Notes under the pieces: generated by a model
What the model was told of the DNA's origin: nothing
Database searches by the model: none
The model's input: the letters and a program-made list of their open reading frames with translations, nothing else
Assembly (NCBI RefSeq): GCF_011745365.1
Contig: NW_024468919.1
Coordinates: 310,001-374,000, forward strand
Direction: 5' to 3'
Length of the DNA: 64,000 bases
Source of the DNA: Cryphonectria parasitica EP155
Lineage: Eukaryota > Ascomycota > Sordariomycetes > Diaporthales > Cryphonectriaceae
Program-made: the position numbers and the translations under genes
In this document: positions 1-13,382 of the stretch, piece by piece
Layout of the letters: each line of letters starts with the position of its first letter
Position numbering within the stretch: position 1 is the stretch's first letter

Positions 1-127
1 CAGCCTGTATCAGCTTTGTAAATGTAAAACTTGAGACTCGTCATCACCTTGCCAAAGTTTTTCTCATCTCAATTCTCCTCTCATCTAACCAACACACACA
101 CACACACACTCTCTCTCTCTCTCTTTC
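1..127. other. Window edge, 3' flank of SDR gene with CA/CT microsatellite
   Basis: This is the downstream flank of the minus-strand SDR gene. It holds a short (CA)n run followed directly by a (CT)n run at about 91-127, which ends at the SDR stop codon. No other gene is visible. Confidence 0.6.
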
Positions 128-1029
128 TCACCTCCCCATCCACCCACCATCCACAGTCAGTGTATGGCCGCTCATATATGCTCCGGCCTTGCTCGAAAGA
201 AACACCGCAGGCCCCTTGAAATCATCAGGCGTGCCCCATCTCCCTGCAGGGATCCGCTCCGAAATACTCTTCAGCCTCGCCGGGTCGTTGAGCAGCGCCT
301 CGTTCATGTCCGTGGCAATGTACCCCGGCGCGATACAGTTCACCGTGATCCCGCGGGCGGTCCACTCGTTGGCAAAGGTCTTGGTCATCTGCGCCACACC
401 GCCCTTGCTGGCAGCGTAGGCGGGGACAGTGATGCCGCCCTGGAACGACAACAGCGAGCCAAAGTTGATGATGGATCCAACGCGGCCCGTGACGTCGTGG
501 GGCGACAGCGTCGACAACATGTGCGCGGCAACATCGCGGCACAGGGCAAAAGGCGTGTTCAGGTTCACCTGCAACACCTCGGCGAACTCCTCGTCGGGGA
601 ACTTCTCCGAGGGGAACCGGCGCTGGATGCCGGCGCAGTTGATGAGGATGCGGATCTGGTGGCCGTCAGCGACCACGCGGGGGACGAGGCCGGCTACGTC
701 GCTTGGAGAGGCCAGGTCGGCTGTGTAAATGTGTGCTTTGCGCCCGAGAGCTTCGATGGCCTGGCGGGTGGCCTGGTTCGACGTGTCGCGCTGCACGAGG
801 GATGGTGTCCAGCCTGGTCAGTATGTGTCTGTCCACGCATTGATTGGTGTGGATGGGATTTGGTAGGGACATCGTTTCTCTTTGCGAGAGACTGACGACG
901 TACCTGGATCAGAATAATGTCTGCACCAGCTTCAGCGAGGGCGACGGCAACGGCCTGGCCTATGCCGCGTGTGGCGCCTGTGATGAGGGCAGTGTGCCCT
1001 TCGAGGGAGAAGAGAGCATTGGTGGCCAT
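128..1029 (-). CDS. SDR-family oxidoreductase (2-deoxy-D-gluconate 3-dehydrogenase-like)
   Basis: Two exons, 1029-904 and 790-128, are joined across a 113-bp intron (donor GTACGT, acceptor CAG) and give 262 aa. The classical SDR layout is complete. The NAD(P)-binding TGATRGIG motif is at residues 17-24, NCAG at 93-96, and the catalytic Ser154, Tyr167 and Lys171 (YAASK) are present. The C-terminus TLTVDGGWMGR is typical of the family. Length and motifs fit KduD-like sugar-acid dehydrogenases, which interconvert keto and hydroxy groups on hexuronate-type sugars in the cytosol. The exact substrate cannot be read from sequence. The intron was chosen because it restores the conserved stretch IILIQRDTSNQ. 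The gene is divergent from sdhA, so the two may share control regions. Confidence 0.88.
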
Positions 1030-1576
1030 GTCCCTTGCTGTAAGTCGAGAGGGGAAGGGGGAAAGAATTGCAATGAGCTTTGGGTTTGCTTGGTGTCCTT
1101 CGAGTCTTGCTACTCTTCTCGCGATGGCCTCAAAAATGCAGGTTACACCACAGAAAGTCAGTCAACCAGGATGGAGACGAGAAACTTATACACCATTCCA
1201 CGATTCAAGACAACAATCCCCTGTCGTCCTTCTCTTCTCCTGCAAGGGGGGGAAACCATAAAACAACAGTAAACAAAGTCCCCAATAAAAACCACACCAC
1301 ACCACACCACCAGCCGGATGTCTCCAGCCGGATGAGGGTCTCTCTTTCTCTATTTCGGCTCCTATCATCGGCGCATTGCCGCTCTCTCGCGCCTTCCCTG
1401 GCCGAAACCCGCGTCAAAGCGGGAAATCGCCAGTGGGTTGAGCAGGTGGGGCAGTTCTCGGCGAGAGTTACCCCTCGTTTTCCCCTCGTAAGGGGACGAG
1501 TGCGGGGCATTTGCAGGCCTTGCAGGGGTCCTCCCACTGTGAGCCCAACTGTGACGTCGTACTTGGAGAATGACTG

Positions 1577-1578
<2 letters not shown>

Positions 1579-1617
<39 letters not shown>
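1579..1617. repeat. 39-nt T homopolymer
   Basis: An uninterrupted run of T lies between the SDR and sdhA genes. A run this long is a nucleosome-excluding type of sequence and is also prone to slippage and sequencing error, so its exact length is uncertain. Confidence 0.9.
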
Positions 1618-1839
1618 CCTGTCTATGTTTTCTGTTCTTTGCTCTCTCCTCTCTCTCTCTCTGTGTGGTCAACATATATTCAATACAATGTATTCTATTC
1701 ATGGTCACGATTGAGTGTTTTGCTTCGACTCTCGATTGGAGAAGAAGAGAACCAAAGAAACAAAATGACAAAAAGTTATGAGCTGACTCAACCACAACGG
1801 CACCGGCCAGGACACCGTGCCGGACACCCCGCAGAAAGG

Positions 1840-1846
1840 TTTAGCC
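1840..1846 (-). promoter_or_regulatory. GGCTAAA motif (XlnR/Xyr1-type) upstream of sdhA
   Basis: TTTAGCC on the plus strand is GGCTAAA on the minus strand, about 440 bp upstream of the sdhA ATG and 810 bp upstream of the SDR ATG. The heptamer matches the GGNTAAA consensus of fungal xylan/arabinan regulators. A 7-mer occurs by chance several times in 64 kb, so this is only a candidate site. Confidence 0.3.
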
Positions 1847-2285
1847 GGACAGAGACGAGACCGCATACCCGCATGGATATCGTATACCGCATCGTCCAAA
1901 ACTTAAACCAGTTTGATCGTGACCCCCGCGGGATGATGGAGTCAAGGTCTTGCTTGGCCCGGTCGACATCGGAGCAGTCAAGTCATTTTCATTGCCCTTT
2001 CTTACTGCATGACTTAGGTTTTGTACATCTCCGCCGAGGTCCAGAATATGGAAAATAGATCCACCAAACATTGCTCTCCCTTTCATCACAAGTGAGGTTC
2101 ACACCGGATACTCTTATCCCTTTTCTTGTTCTTCAATTATTGCTACCACCACCATCACTACTACAGTCTCATACTGCGTTCTTAGACTTTGACCTCCTCC
2201 CCTAGTAGACTTTCATTATCTTCACACATCATCCTTATACTATCTATTCCTGTAGAACCTCGAAACACATCCGACACATCTCATC

Positions 2286-3781
<1,496 letters not shown>

Positions 3782-3986
3782 ACAAGAATACAGAAGATTA
3801 TATAAACCAAAATTACAGGGGGTGGAGCGATAAAAGAAATTAAAAAAGAATGCGAAAGAATTAATTGAAATACATCAGAAAGACGATCTCAAAAATTTAC
3901 ATGTGTCAACCTGTATTTTGATTCTATGCTGTACTATTTATTTGGTTCTCTTTCTCTCTCTCTATCTTCACTTTGAAAATGCAAGA

Positions 3987-5202
3987 TTATGACTTGTCTG
4001 GGAAGCCAAAGTCGACACCAAAAGGTGGGTACACAAACCGCTGCACCTTGCCCGTCTTCTCCAACTCCTCGCCGTACCCGTTCAGCAGCTTGATGTCCTC
4101 ATCATCCAGCTTGACGAGCTTCAGGTTCGCCTCGATGCGCGCCGGTGTCACGGATTTCGCCAGGACGGTAGTTCCACGGGGGACTGTTTGGGAAGGCATA
4201 CAATGAGCAAACAGCGGCACACACCATTTGTCAAAGTCTCTTGAAATAATTTGGTCTCAAAGGAGACAAGGGAGAGAGAGAAACTTACTATGCCAGCTCA
4301 ACAGCACTGCCGCAGGGTCAACTCCGTGCTTCTGGGCAACCTTGATCACCTTCTCCTCCTTGAACAGCGGCCCGCCCGTCGATCCCAGCGGGCTATAGGC
4401 CATGATATGAATGCCCTTCTCCTTGCAGAATCCCACAATATCGTTCTGCGGCAGCGCCGGGTGGTTCTCGATCTGGTTGACGGCTGGCACGGTGCCCCCG
4501 GCAGCAAGCAGCTCCTCGAGGTACCTCTTGCTGTAGTTGCAGACGCCCACCGCGCGCGCCTTGGTCTTGTCCAGTGCCGTCAGCTGCTTCCACGTGTCTG
4601 TGTGGTGATACCCCTCGCGGATGATGTCGCGCTCGCCGTTGGGCAGCTTGGGGAATTTGTCGTCGTTGCCCTCGGGGTTCATCAGGAGCGGCCAGTGGAG
4701 GAGGTACAGGTCGACGTAGTCGAGGCCGAGGGCGTCGAGAGACTTCTGGAGACCAAGGGCTACACGGGTGTTGTAGGTTGTCCTATCAAGAGTGGAGCGT
4801 CATTGTCAGCAGGCGAGATGTTTAGAAAAAAGAAGAAAAAAAACCACTCAAAAGAGAAGAGGACGCAAACGTACCAAACCTTGGTCACGACAAAGATATC
4901 CTCCCGCTTCACGATGCCCTCCTTGAAGGCGCGCGCGAGACCCTGTCCCACCTCTGTCTCGTTGCCATAGCAGTAGGCAGCGTCAATCAGGCGGTACCCC
5001 GACTTCAGGGCATGGTACACGCCCTCTGCGACCTCGCCAGGTGCGGCTTGCCATGTGCCTATAAGGGAAACAAGAGGTCAACATCGTGAGCTCGCGGTGC
5101 TTGGAGGGATGCGCACAGCTGCGTGAACCCTAGGGCTATCTTACCGTAGCCGATGGCTGGGATCTTGTGCCCTGTGTTCAGTGTGAAGGTCAGGTCTGCC
5201 AT
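3987..5202 (-). CDS. Aldo-keto reductase (GCY1/glycerol dehydrogenase-like)
   Basis: Four exons, 5202-5145, 5058-4875, 4782-4289 and 4183-3987, encode 310 aa. All three introns (86, 92 and 105 bp) have GTAAGA, GTACGT or GTAAGT donors. The AKR catalytic tetrad is intact: Asp45, Tyr50 (CYGNE), Lys79 (VTKVW) and His110 (YLLHWP). The segment AKSVTPARI near residue 258 is the NADPH-binding loop. The protein reduces aldehydes or ketoses, or works in reverse as an NADP-dependent glycerol dehydrogenase. It most resembles yeast Gcy1/Ypr1 and fungal GldB-type proteins. Xylose reductase or another pentose reductase remains possible. It lies tail to tail with sdhA, 205 bp apart, and its upstream region has several AGGGG elements. 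Confidence 0.9.
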
Positions 5203-6056
5203 TTTGTATGAGTTGTTTCTCTTGGGTGGTTTGCTTTGGTCTATGGTCAATCGACTGATAGCATTTGTATGCTTGTATATCTGCGTCACGAGGGGTACGA
5301 GGGGAAGAGCAAGAAGCTGTCGCTTGGTGGTAGATACCGATTTGGCTAGAGAACAGAGCATGGTAATGAGCAGTAAGTAAGTAGGCGAATTGCCCCGGAT
5401 AAATACGATCTTGTGTCTCAAGGTGCGCACCTCGTTGATCCACCCTCGTCCCTCTCCTCCATATACGCCATCGCAACGGAGTCGATTCATTGCCCCTCCC
5501 CCGCCATTGCCAAGCTTGAGGGTAATTGGCACCGTGGTAGAGTAGGCCTGGAGACCCGCTCTTGCCGCTGTTGAGTTGGTGCTACCATTACGTACTACAT
5601 TGAAAGCGGCGTGTTTCGCCGAGAAATGCAGCTGATCCGATCTTCCTAGAACTTGGCCCAGCCCGGCTTCGGTGGTTTCTTTCACCGATTTGGCGTCATT
5701 CTTCTCAGGGCTACAAATGTCCTCGGAATTGTAATCCTCCTGCCACTGGACGCCCTCTAGTATATATATTGACATAAGCCTCTTACGAGACGACAAGCCT
5801 AGGTGAAATCAATTCTGATTTATTCTAAAGATGAAAAGAAGAACGAAAAGGAGGAAGAAAGGCAGCTACAAACTGCCGTGCGTCTATTCATGATCTCTGT
5901 GGACGCCGTATTATATCTCGTAGGCCGTAAAGTCTTTTTTTCCAAACCCCTTTATAGTAGCCAGTGCTGAGTCTGCTCTGGCCGCCAAGGCAAGACTGTC
6001 ATATTGTTACAAGAATAAAAAGATTCTGAAAATTTTGATTTACCACCATGCCCCGT
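5203..6056. promoter_or_regulatory. AKR promoter and SED5 3' flank
   Basis: This is 854 bp with no supported gene. Three stress-response-type pentamers, AGGGG at 5291-5295 and 5300-5304 and CCCCT at 5493-5497, lie within 300 bp upstream of the AKR start codon. The part near 5900-6056 is the 3' flank of SED5. Confidence 0.4.
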
Positions 6057-7329
6057 CTAACCAGCGATCAAAACCCAGAGCCTGGAAGATTCAATGTTAG
6101 TCAAGCCCTCTGACATCTCTCTTTTTGAAACACCAGTGCGTATACAATAGAACTTACAGGAAGAATATCATCATGACGCCGAACATCTTGGCAATTCTAT
6201 AGTGTGGGATTTGGGGTCAGTCTAGGTTTGTTTCACAGTTAAAAAGGAGAAGACGCGTTAGAGACTTACAGCCACCTATTCGAGGAGACGCTGCCCCAGT
6301 ACTTTAGTAATTCCCTCTGGGCACCCGACACATTGTCCACCACGTCCTCCGTGTTCGCATCTATCCGCTCACTGAAGATTGTCAGTCAGGATTTCTGCCC
6401 TTGCTCCTCAGGCCAGGCGCACTCACATCATCTCAGTCTGTTCTGACACCATTGTTGCCAGCTGTCCAAAGATACTGCCCAGCTCCGTGATTGTCTTCTC
6501 GATGGCCTCGATGGCCTCTCCTCTCTGTTGTATGTAGGCATTCTGGGGTTGGGCCTCCTCCATCATCAATAGCTGCTGGTCACTCGGTATCGGGTTCAGC
6601 GAGAGCGTATCACCGCCGGGCACGGGTGTGCCCGTCTTGGGTGTGCCGTACAACGGGCTCGCGGACTGCTGTATGGGCATCGCTGCGGATGTGGATACGG
6701 AGCTGAGGAAGTTCTCCTGCCGCGACCGGCTGGCCTGTATGGTCTTGGTCCTCAGCTCGAGGGTCTCGCGGAACGAGGCTGAGACGTCCGTCAGCTTTCC
6801 CTGCAGCAGCAACACGACGTTCTTGTTGTGTTCCGACTCTTGTCCCCGCTGCCCGCCCTGCTGCGACGACTTGACGACGTCCTGCAGGCCGGCGATCTGC
6901 TGGTTCAGGCCCGACAGGTCCTGCTTGATGACGAAGGTGAGTTCGTTGATCTCGACGGGGTTGTCGAAGAGGGTCTTGCGGCGGGCCAGCTGCGCCAGCT
7001 TCTCCAGCTTGCCCATAGTCGCCGAGATGCCCCGGCCTATGTCAGCGGCCCTGCGCGCAAAGTCGGATCGTCGGGGTTGACGGGCGCCATCTGCATCGGC
7101 CTTCTGTGCGTCGGTGAGGAGGGAGCGCCGTTGCGAGCCGACCTTGGACTGGGCCTGTCGTCTTTGCGCCTGGGCTAATATGGACTTGAACTGTAGACGT
7201 GTGTGCGCGTCTTGTCAGCATCATCATCACGTCGCCAGCTGGATCGTGCCGACGGGTGGGAAAGGCGGTCATCGAGTAGGAGATCGCACATACCTCTGAG
7301 GTTCGGTCCTGGATGTTGGTGACGGCCAT
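6057..7329 (-). CDS. SED5: Syntaxin Sed5, Qa-SNARE of the ER-Golgi pathway
   Basis: Five exons, 7329-7294, 7190-6427, 6371-6270, 6196-6158 and 6081-6057, encode 321 aa. The N-terminal MAVTNIQDRTSEFKSI matches the Sed5 peptide that binds the SM protein Sly1. A helical N-terminal domain follows, then a Ser/Pro/Gly linker near residues 170-225, then the SNARE helix (about 230-292) with the zero-layer Gln263 in VSEQTEM. A C-terminal hydrophobic anchor (about 301-320) ends in WVLIAG. Sed5 is the target SNARE for ER-to-Golgi and intra-Golgi fusion. Exons 4 and 5 are only 39 and 25 nt and encode the membrane anchor. The splice choice is supported by continuous phase (0, 2, 2, 2) and by an intact anchor. 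Confidence 0.93.
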
Positions 7330-9878
7330 GACAGCGGTGGATTAAGAGCGCTGGAAAGCGACAAGGGACAATGATCGAGGGAGAGCGAGCGTATCGTCGT
7401 TCGGTCTGGAATAAGCGAAATGCGGTAGATGAAGCGACCTGCGCAGCTCGGGGAACCCAGCCAGCGTGATTTCTTGATTGCAGCAGGCAGTGAGTGGCGT
7501 AGAGGATCGAAAAGGTCGTGGCGCGTGGATCAATCTAGGCTCCGAGGTCGATATCTGGAACGGCGCGCGATAGGAGGACTTGAGGGATCGTAGGAAACAG
7601 GTCGGTGATTATGATAAGCCTTCGATTGGGGGATGCGAACTGGACGATGAATCGAATTGTTGTGTAGCGAAGTGGCAAGTCGCAGCTGATGGCCCGTGGG
7701 TTTCTTCGCTCTGTCGCAACAGCTCTCTCTCTCTCCTGCGTTGTATTATTACAAAAAGTTCTTTTCGTTAAATCTGAAATTCTGGGAGGAATTCGTGTTG
7801 TAGCCCCAGTTTGTCAGTGGTGTGAGAATTGGATACGCTGGTGTTGTCTGTCGTGAAGTCTAAAGAAAAGAAAACTGAGCCATGTTTGGAATGAAGGAAA
7901 AAGACAAAAGTGACAGAGAAAGTGAGTGAGCAGAAAAGGGACATTGGCAGAGAGGCGCAGGCTACGACAGTGGCTGGCTGCAATGAGGCAACGTGGTGTC
8001 TGGGGCATGTGCTTCAGGCCCGCCGGGGGTTCAACTTAGCGCCGCCTCCGCAACTGCGAACCCCTGAATTTGAGACGATGCCCAGAATGATGAACCCCAA
8101 ACAATGCTGACCATCTTGATTCACAGTGACTTAACTGTGTAGGAGGATGTCTTCATATTCGCCAGGCCCCAGATCGTCTGATAATGAAAATGCCTGAACC
8201 TAGGCACCTCGGATTCACATGCTGGCCCGGATGCTCTCGTTCACCCAACTGGGTCCAACCACCACTTCTGGATAAGCTTAGATGCACATGGCAAGGGCAT
8301 CAGACGGCAGATATCATCACCAGGTTGAAAAGTACTTTATTTAGTCTTCATACCCTCTAGAGATGAGCTGTCCCTGACATATTTTTCTGGGGCAGCGCTT
8401 GAGGAGGAATCCACTACCTGGCCAACCTTCTGCTCATTGACCACCTGCTGCCCTGGTGTGCCCTGCTCCCCCCCCCCCCCGCCCCCGTTGCCCCCTATGA
8501 ATCAGTTTGCGCCCTTGCAGCACCCATCTCGGGAAGCATCTTGGCACGCAGTTCCCATAGTGCTGTACAGTTTAGTATTGAGGTGCCCATATAGTAATGG
8601 CCTCAGCCCCCTCAGGCTGGGGTCCTGTCAGACTTCGGCGGTGCTGTTTCTGCCCCCCCCCCCCCTTTGCAGCCGTTCTTCTGATTCAACGGTTTCCCTC
8701 TCCAGGGATTCTCTACGACGGAAGACAATACAATCAAGAGACACGCTCTACAGGGGGTGCAGAGAAACAACCTTATAACTATGTACATGAACTATTGCAA
8801 AAGATGCTGTGGACTGAAGTGTATGGCACACAATGACATAATACTAGGTACAGACAACCCATTGTGTGTGCCTGGTGGCATGCGGGAAGATCAGCGAAAT
8901 TCCATACCAAGTGGCATATCACATCCCGGACGGAGATGTCCTCCAGGGCATCACCTGTCATTCCAATGCGCCAGCTATCGCGTGCCAGAGGGAAGAAAAG
9001 ACAAGTCAAGTATAAGTAGACTGGTTAATTCTTTATAGTATGAAGAGCCCCTCACTCATTATTGATACCGAGCAAACCTGACCGTCCAGTCCTTGAAGAA
9101 GGAGAATATCTTTAGCAAGTCCTCCTCCGCCTCAATGAGTACCGCAGAAAGGTTAAACGCTAGAAGATCGACAATGCATTTATTTCGTTAGCAGCCTACC
9201 AGCCTTCCTGTCACCTGCCAGGACACAAAACTTGGCAAACAAACCTGTTCTGTCCTACTCTGGCTGCCCTTCCTTTTTCTACCCTTTCTCTCTGTCCATG
9301 TACTTTCTGTTGTTCGAACAACAGCATCGTCCTCAATTTAGAAGCGCTGAACGAAGAGGGTGGGTTCGAAGAGGCCAAGGCTATCCACACAGCAACACGA
9401 GGGTGTTCTTTTTTTTTTTTTTTTTTTTTGTTTTTTTGTGTTTTTTCCTTCCCCCCTCCCCTCATCCGTCAGCTAATTATATCCTCCCTTGTCGTCCCCA
9501 CTGGGTGTGTGCTCGAGTTCGCCGACTCGTCGTCATCAGTGGTCTGTCTCCCTCCCTCTGCGCAGCCACAGCCGCCTCTCTCACGAAACCTTTTTTTTTC
9601 TTGTTCTTGTTCTTCTTTTCCTTTCCCTTTTTGGTTCCCCTCGAGGCAGAGGAATGACATACTGGATGACATAGCCTCTTAACTTATCATCCAATCTTCC
9701 TTGTCTTCTCTTTAGACCTTAACACGCAAGCCGGGTCCACAGTCCTCCCAATGGAGGTATGATAGCCTAACGGACGATACACCTTGCCCGCACGTTCAGC
9801 GATCTTTTTTTCCCCCGATCCTCGCACACGCAGGTCGTCTTCACCAGGACGCGCACAGCTCACAGCGGTCTGCCCGAC
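7330..9878. other. 2.5-kb intergenic region, no gene seen
   Basis: It lies between the divergent SED5 and 1135-aa protein genes. The open frames here are short and have no recognisable family. It contains poly-C runs near 8470 and 8655, a T run near 9411-9430, and C/T-rich sequence from about 9440 to 9720 that resembles the leader and promoter of the following gene. Confidence 0.55.
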
Positions 9879-12844
9879 ATGGAAGGCCGCTCGCCAGCGT
9901 AAGTTCAAAGGCTTGCACACGACAGCATGGTTTCAACACAACTTTCTTCCCAGACAAACCTCCAAAACTCTAATCGCTCGTCGCACTACTACAGGACTCC
10001 GGTTAGCCCCTACACCCTCGCCAACGAGCGATTTAAGACCAACCTCAACCGGAACAAGACGCGGAAATGGGTCGAGGCCAAGAAGATTGACTATGGCGGC
10101 GATGACTGGGGAGCCGAGGATGAAGGTGACGAGGACGAAGACGAAGAAGAAGAAGAAGAAGAAGAAGAAGAAGCACAACAAGGAGGAGGAGGAGGAGGAG
10201 GAGGATACGGCGCTGGCGACAGTGGAAGCCCTACAGAAGCAAACCCGCCTATGGCTCTGGCGCAACATCCCACGCGCCCCGGTAGGCTGGCGGGCCTGCG
10301 CTCGATCGGACAACAGGACAGCGGGAACTCGACGTCTCGCTCCGGATCCGGCGGGTCAGCACGCAGTCTCAGGCCCAGCGAGAGGGTAGCCATGGAGAGG
10401 CAGGGCTCCTCATCAGGAGGAGCATTAGGGGGACAAACACAAGGACACAGGATCGTGACGGGCCCGCCTTCGTTGCACATCCACACAGGTGTCCAGTCAC
10501 AGCGACCCGTTCAGCAGGTCGAGTCCGCACTGTCGACGTCGACATCGCCCTACTCTGCGAATGTAGCTCAACCTCATTACCCCCCACGAAAGAGCAGCAT
10601 GGCCAGTCGGGAAAGGCCTAATTTGACTGTCGACTCCAGTATGCACCCGCCCCGAACTTCCTCGCGGTCCGTGTCACCAGCCAGCGGATCGTTGGCCGCA
10701 CCACCTGCACCGCCCAAGATGCCAAGGCCGTCCGAGGTAGAAAAGAGCGAGGAACAGCAGGCCAAGGAAGGAGACTACGAGCACGAGCCAAACGTTTCTA
10801 CAGTGCAGTCGAGTCTTGTCCAGACCGGCGGCGGTGTCAAAGGTAATGGAGAAGAAGGTACTGACGGCAGCCAGCGTTCACAACCTTTGGCAGCTGTCGC
10901 GGAGAGGAAGAGCGAGTATGATCTGGATCGAGCAGTATCTCAACAACCCGACGCGCCTTCACAGCCCACAATGAGTAGTGCCCCTGCAGAACCAGTACAA
11001 TCTTCACTGCTGCCAGCACTGTCGCAACCGTCCACCATGGACGAGACAGTACCACAGGAGCCCCGAAAGAGGTTCTCGACCAGCCCCAAACTGCCAGACC
11101 TCAATCGCCTGTCCGGTTTTGGAAGCGACTTCTTCTCCAGCGGCGGAGGTTTCATGAGCGACACAACTTCGAGCAGGCCACAGCAACTACCACCCTCTGC
11201 TGCTGCTGCTGCTGCTGCTGCACCGTCTGCTGTCCAAGAAGAACAACAAGAGATCCAAGAACCTAGACAGCCCAGGCCGTTCCGACCGTCAATACCTGGC
11301 GGCTGGGTCAGCGAGACGACTTCGATCCCCAGTGAGATGCCCACACCGTTCCGTGAGCAGGAGAACAAATCTATTGGCAGTGGTCTGGCCTTGCACGCCG
11401 GTCAAGACAGGTCAACATCTTCTGGCAACAATAGCGAGCGGACAGAAGATGCCTCCCTCAAACCTGCGCCCTTGCGAACACCAACGCCGCGAAGTGTGAG
11501 CCCCACCAAGAGCGATGCTGGTAGTAGAGGAGGGCCCAGCAGATCCAGCCACCATGCATCGGCAGCACCAGCGTCTGCTATGCTTCCTCCTCCTTCATCT
11601 CTGCAGAACACGTCAAGTCCGCTGGCAAATGTAGAAGACCCTACCAAGACTACTGGCAACACCGATGAAGGCCACACACCCGATGACGACGGGGCCGAGA
11701 TTCGCAATTCGTCAGAGGCGGCGGCAGCGGTAGTATCAACAGCGCCTGACGATGCGCCTGCACCCCTACAACCACGGAGACGACCATCAACAGAACAAAT
11801 ATCCGCTGCTGTGGAGAGACCCCATCCCATGAGCAGGGTAGACACAATGGCCAGCACTGCGGACTCTTCACCACTCAAGGAGAGCGACGTCCTCCGCGAT
11901 GAGATTATGCGCAGCCTCAGCCCAGTCCGTTCGTCTCACTCAAATCTGAACACATTTCAGGACGAGAGTGCCGCACGCGAGAGCGCCTATCTCAATGATG
12001 TGTATGGCGACTACTGGACAGCAGCGGCGGATGATACGACCAAGGATGAGCATGACCACAATGGCAATAACCCTCCTGAGGAGCAGGCTAAGGTTCTAGG
12101 GCGTCTGGGCGTGAACGCGGACAAGGACAAGGTGGAGCCCATCCCTTCTACTACGTCCGAGTCTGCTATGCCACCGCTTGCTGCCAACGAGCCAGAGGCC
12201 CCGCCCAGGCCTGATGTGGCTCGGGACCGTTTCTCATGGGAAGCAGCTGGTGAAGAAGGAGGCGATCCCAGCCCACCACTACCGACTGTGAATCCTCATC
12301 ATCCCCTCCCGGAACTCCCCAAAGAGGAGGAGCCTACTGGTTCACCTTCAGCCGCCCCGCCCCAGCTGAGTCCTGTCGACTCAGGCGGCCCCATGTCTCC
12401 TCTCATCTCTCTGCCAGTGTTGAACTTTGGACGCGATGGGGACCATAAGGATCATGATGAGCACGACCATGATGGTGGGAAGGAGGTTGTAGAAAACGGA
12501 CCCTCCAGGGACGAACAGAGGCCGCCATACCAAGTGACCTCAGACAGTGATGTGCCACAATCGCCAGTCTCCCCTTCGGGCAAAGAGGTCCTCACAGCAG
12601 AACCCACAAACAACCGTGGGAGCATGTTTTTCTCGGGAAGCGAAGAAAAGATTACCGTCATATCACCCACATCTCCGTGGTCCCCAACGTCCGACGTCGA
12701 GAATGCAGCAGTACACCAGCAGCCCCGGCATGCCGACTCGCTCACGTCCGAGACAACACCCAATGACATACCTCTACCGCGCAGCCCGTCGCCTGCTCGA
12801 GAGGGTGGCAGTGGGGATGATGCTCACCAGCCATCGTCTTCACC

Positions 12845-12877
<33 letters not shown>

Positions 12878-13382
12878 CATCGCAAGCCTCCGGCAGATCA
12901 TGTCCCTGCCCACATCCCCAGAGCGCGTATACAAGATGCTCGAGGCCCGGTCGGACCTTGCGTCTACACCCTCTGGTCTCATGGACTGGCTCGCCCAGAT
13001 CCTCGCCACCCCAGAGCACGCCCACGGGGGCCCTTCTTTCCAGTACGCACCCGCGGGCGACGACGTGGCCATCCTTGCCAACAGCAGGCCCAGGCCCAGC
13101 GGCGCCCCTGGTGTCGGAGGGGCTGGTTCCACAGCAGCCGGAGGAGGAGCAGCAGATGCAGGTACGGGCCAGCAGCATGCGCATGGTGGACCGGTGCACC
13201 TGGGGTCCAGCGGGGGCGGAAGCGTGCGGATTCCGGGGGCGAGCGCGGCCCAGCTGCAGCTAGGGCACCTGATGCACGGGCAGGCCGGCACCAAGGGCAA
13301 GGAGCTGCTGCAGAGTGCCGGCAAGATGGGCAAGGGGTTGCTAAGTAAAGGGAAGAATAAGCTGAGGGAGAGGAAGGGATGA
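9879..13382 (+). CDS. Large disordered fungal protein with KTRKWVEAK...DDWG N-terminus
   Basis: Proposed exons 9879-9898 and 9995-13382 (96-bp intron, donor GTAAGT, acceptor CTACAG) encode 1135 aa beginning MEGRSPATPVSPYTLANE. An unspliced start at ATG 9927 would also be open. I prefer splicing because it removes the extra N-terminus and places ATG in good context. Only two parts look conserved: the N-terminus, KTRKWVEAK followed by YGGDDWG, and the basic C-terminus ending in GKGLLSKGKNKLRERKG. Between them the chain is low complexity: a D/E-rich run near residue 50, G8, A7 near residue 415, a Q10 run near residue 960, and many S/P-rich segments. I do not recognise a catalytic domain. This is a fungus-specific protein of unknown function, perhaps a scaffold. 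Confidence 0.75.

Larger units (their letters stand above)
1030..2285. promoter_or_regulatory. Divergent intergenic region between SDR and sorbitol dehydrogenase
   Basis: This 1.26-kb non-coding stretch separates two divergently transcribed oxidoreductase genes. It contains a 39-nt T homopolymer (1579-1617). A TTTAGCC heptamer lies at 1840-1846 and reads GGCTAAA on the minus strand, matching the XlnR/Xyr1-type binding consensus. The last 200 bp before the sdhA ATG are C/T-rich, like a fungal 5' leader. A shared promoter is an inference from the gene arrangement. Confidence 0.5.
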
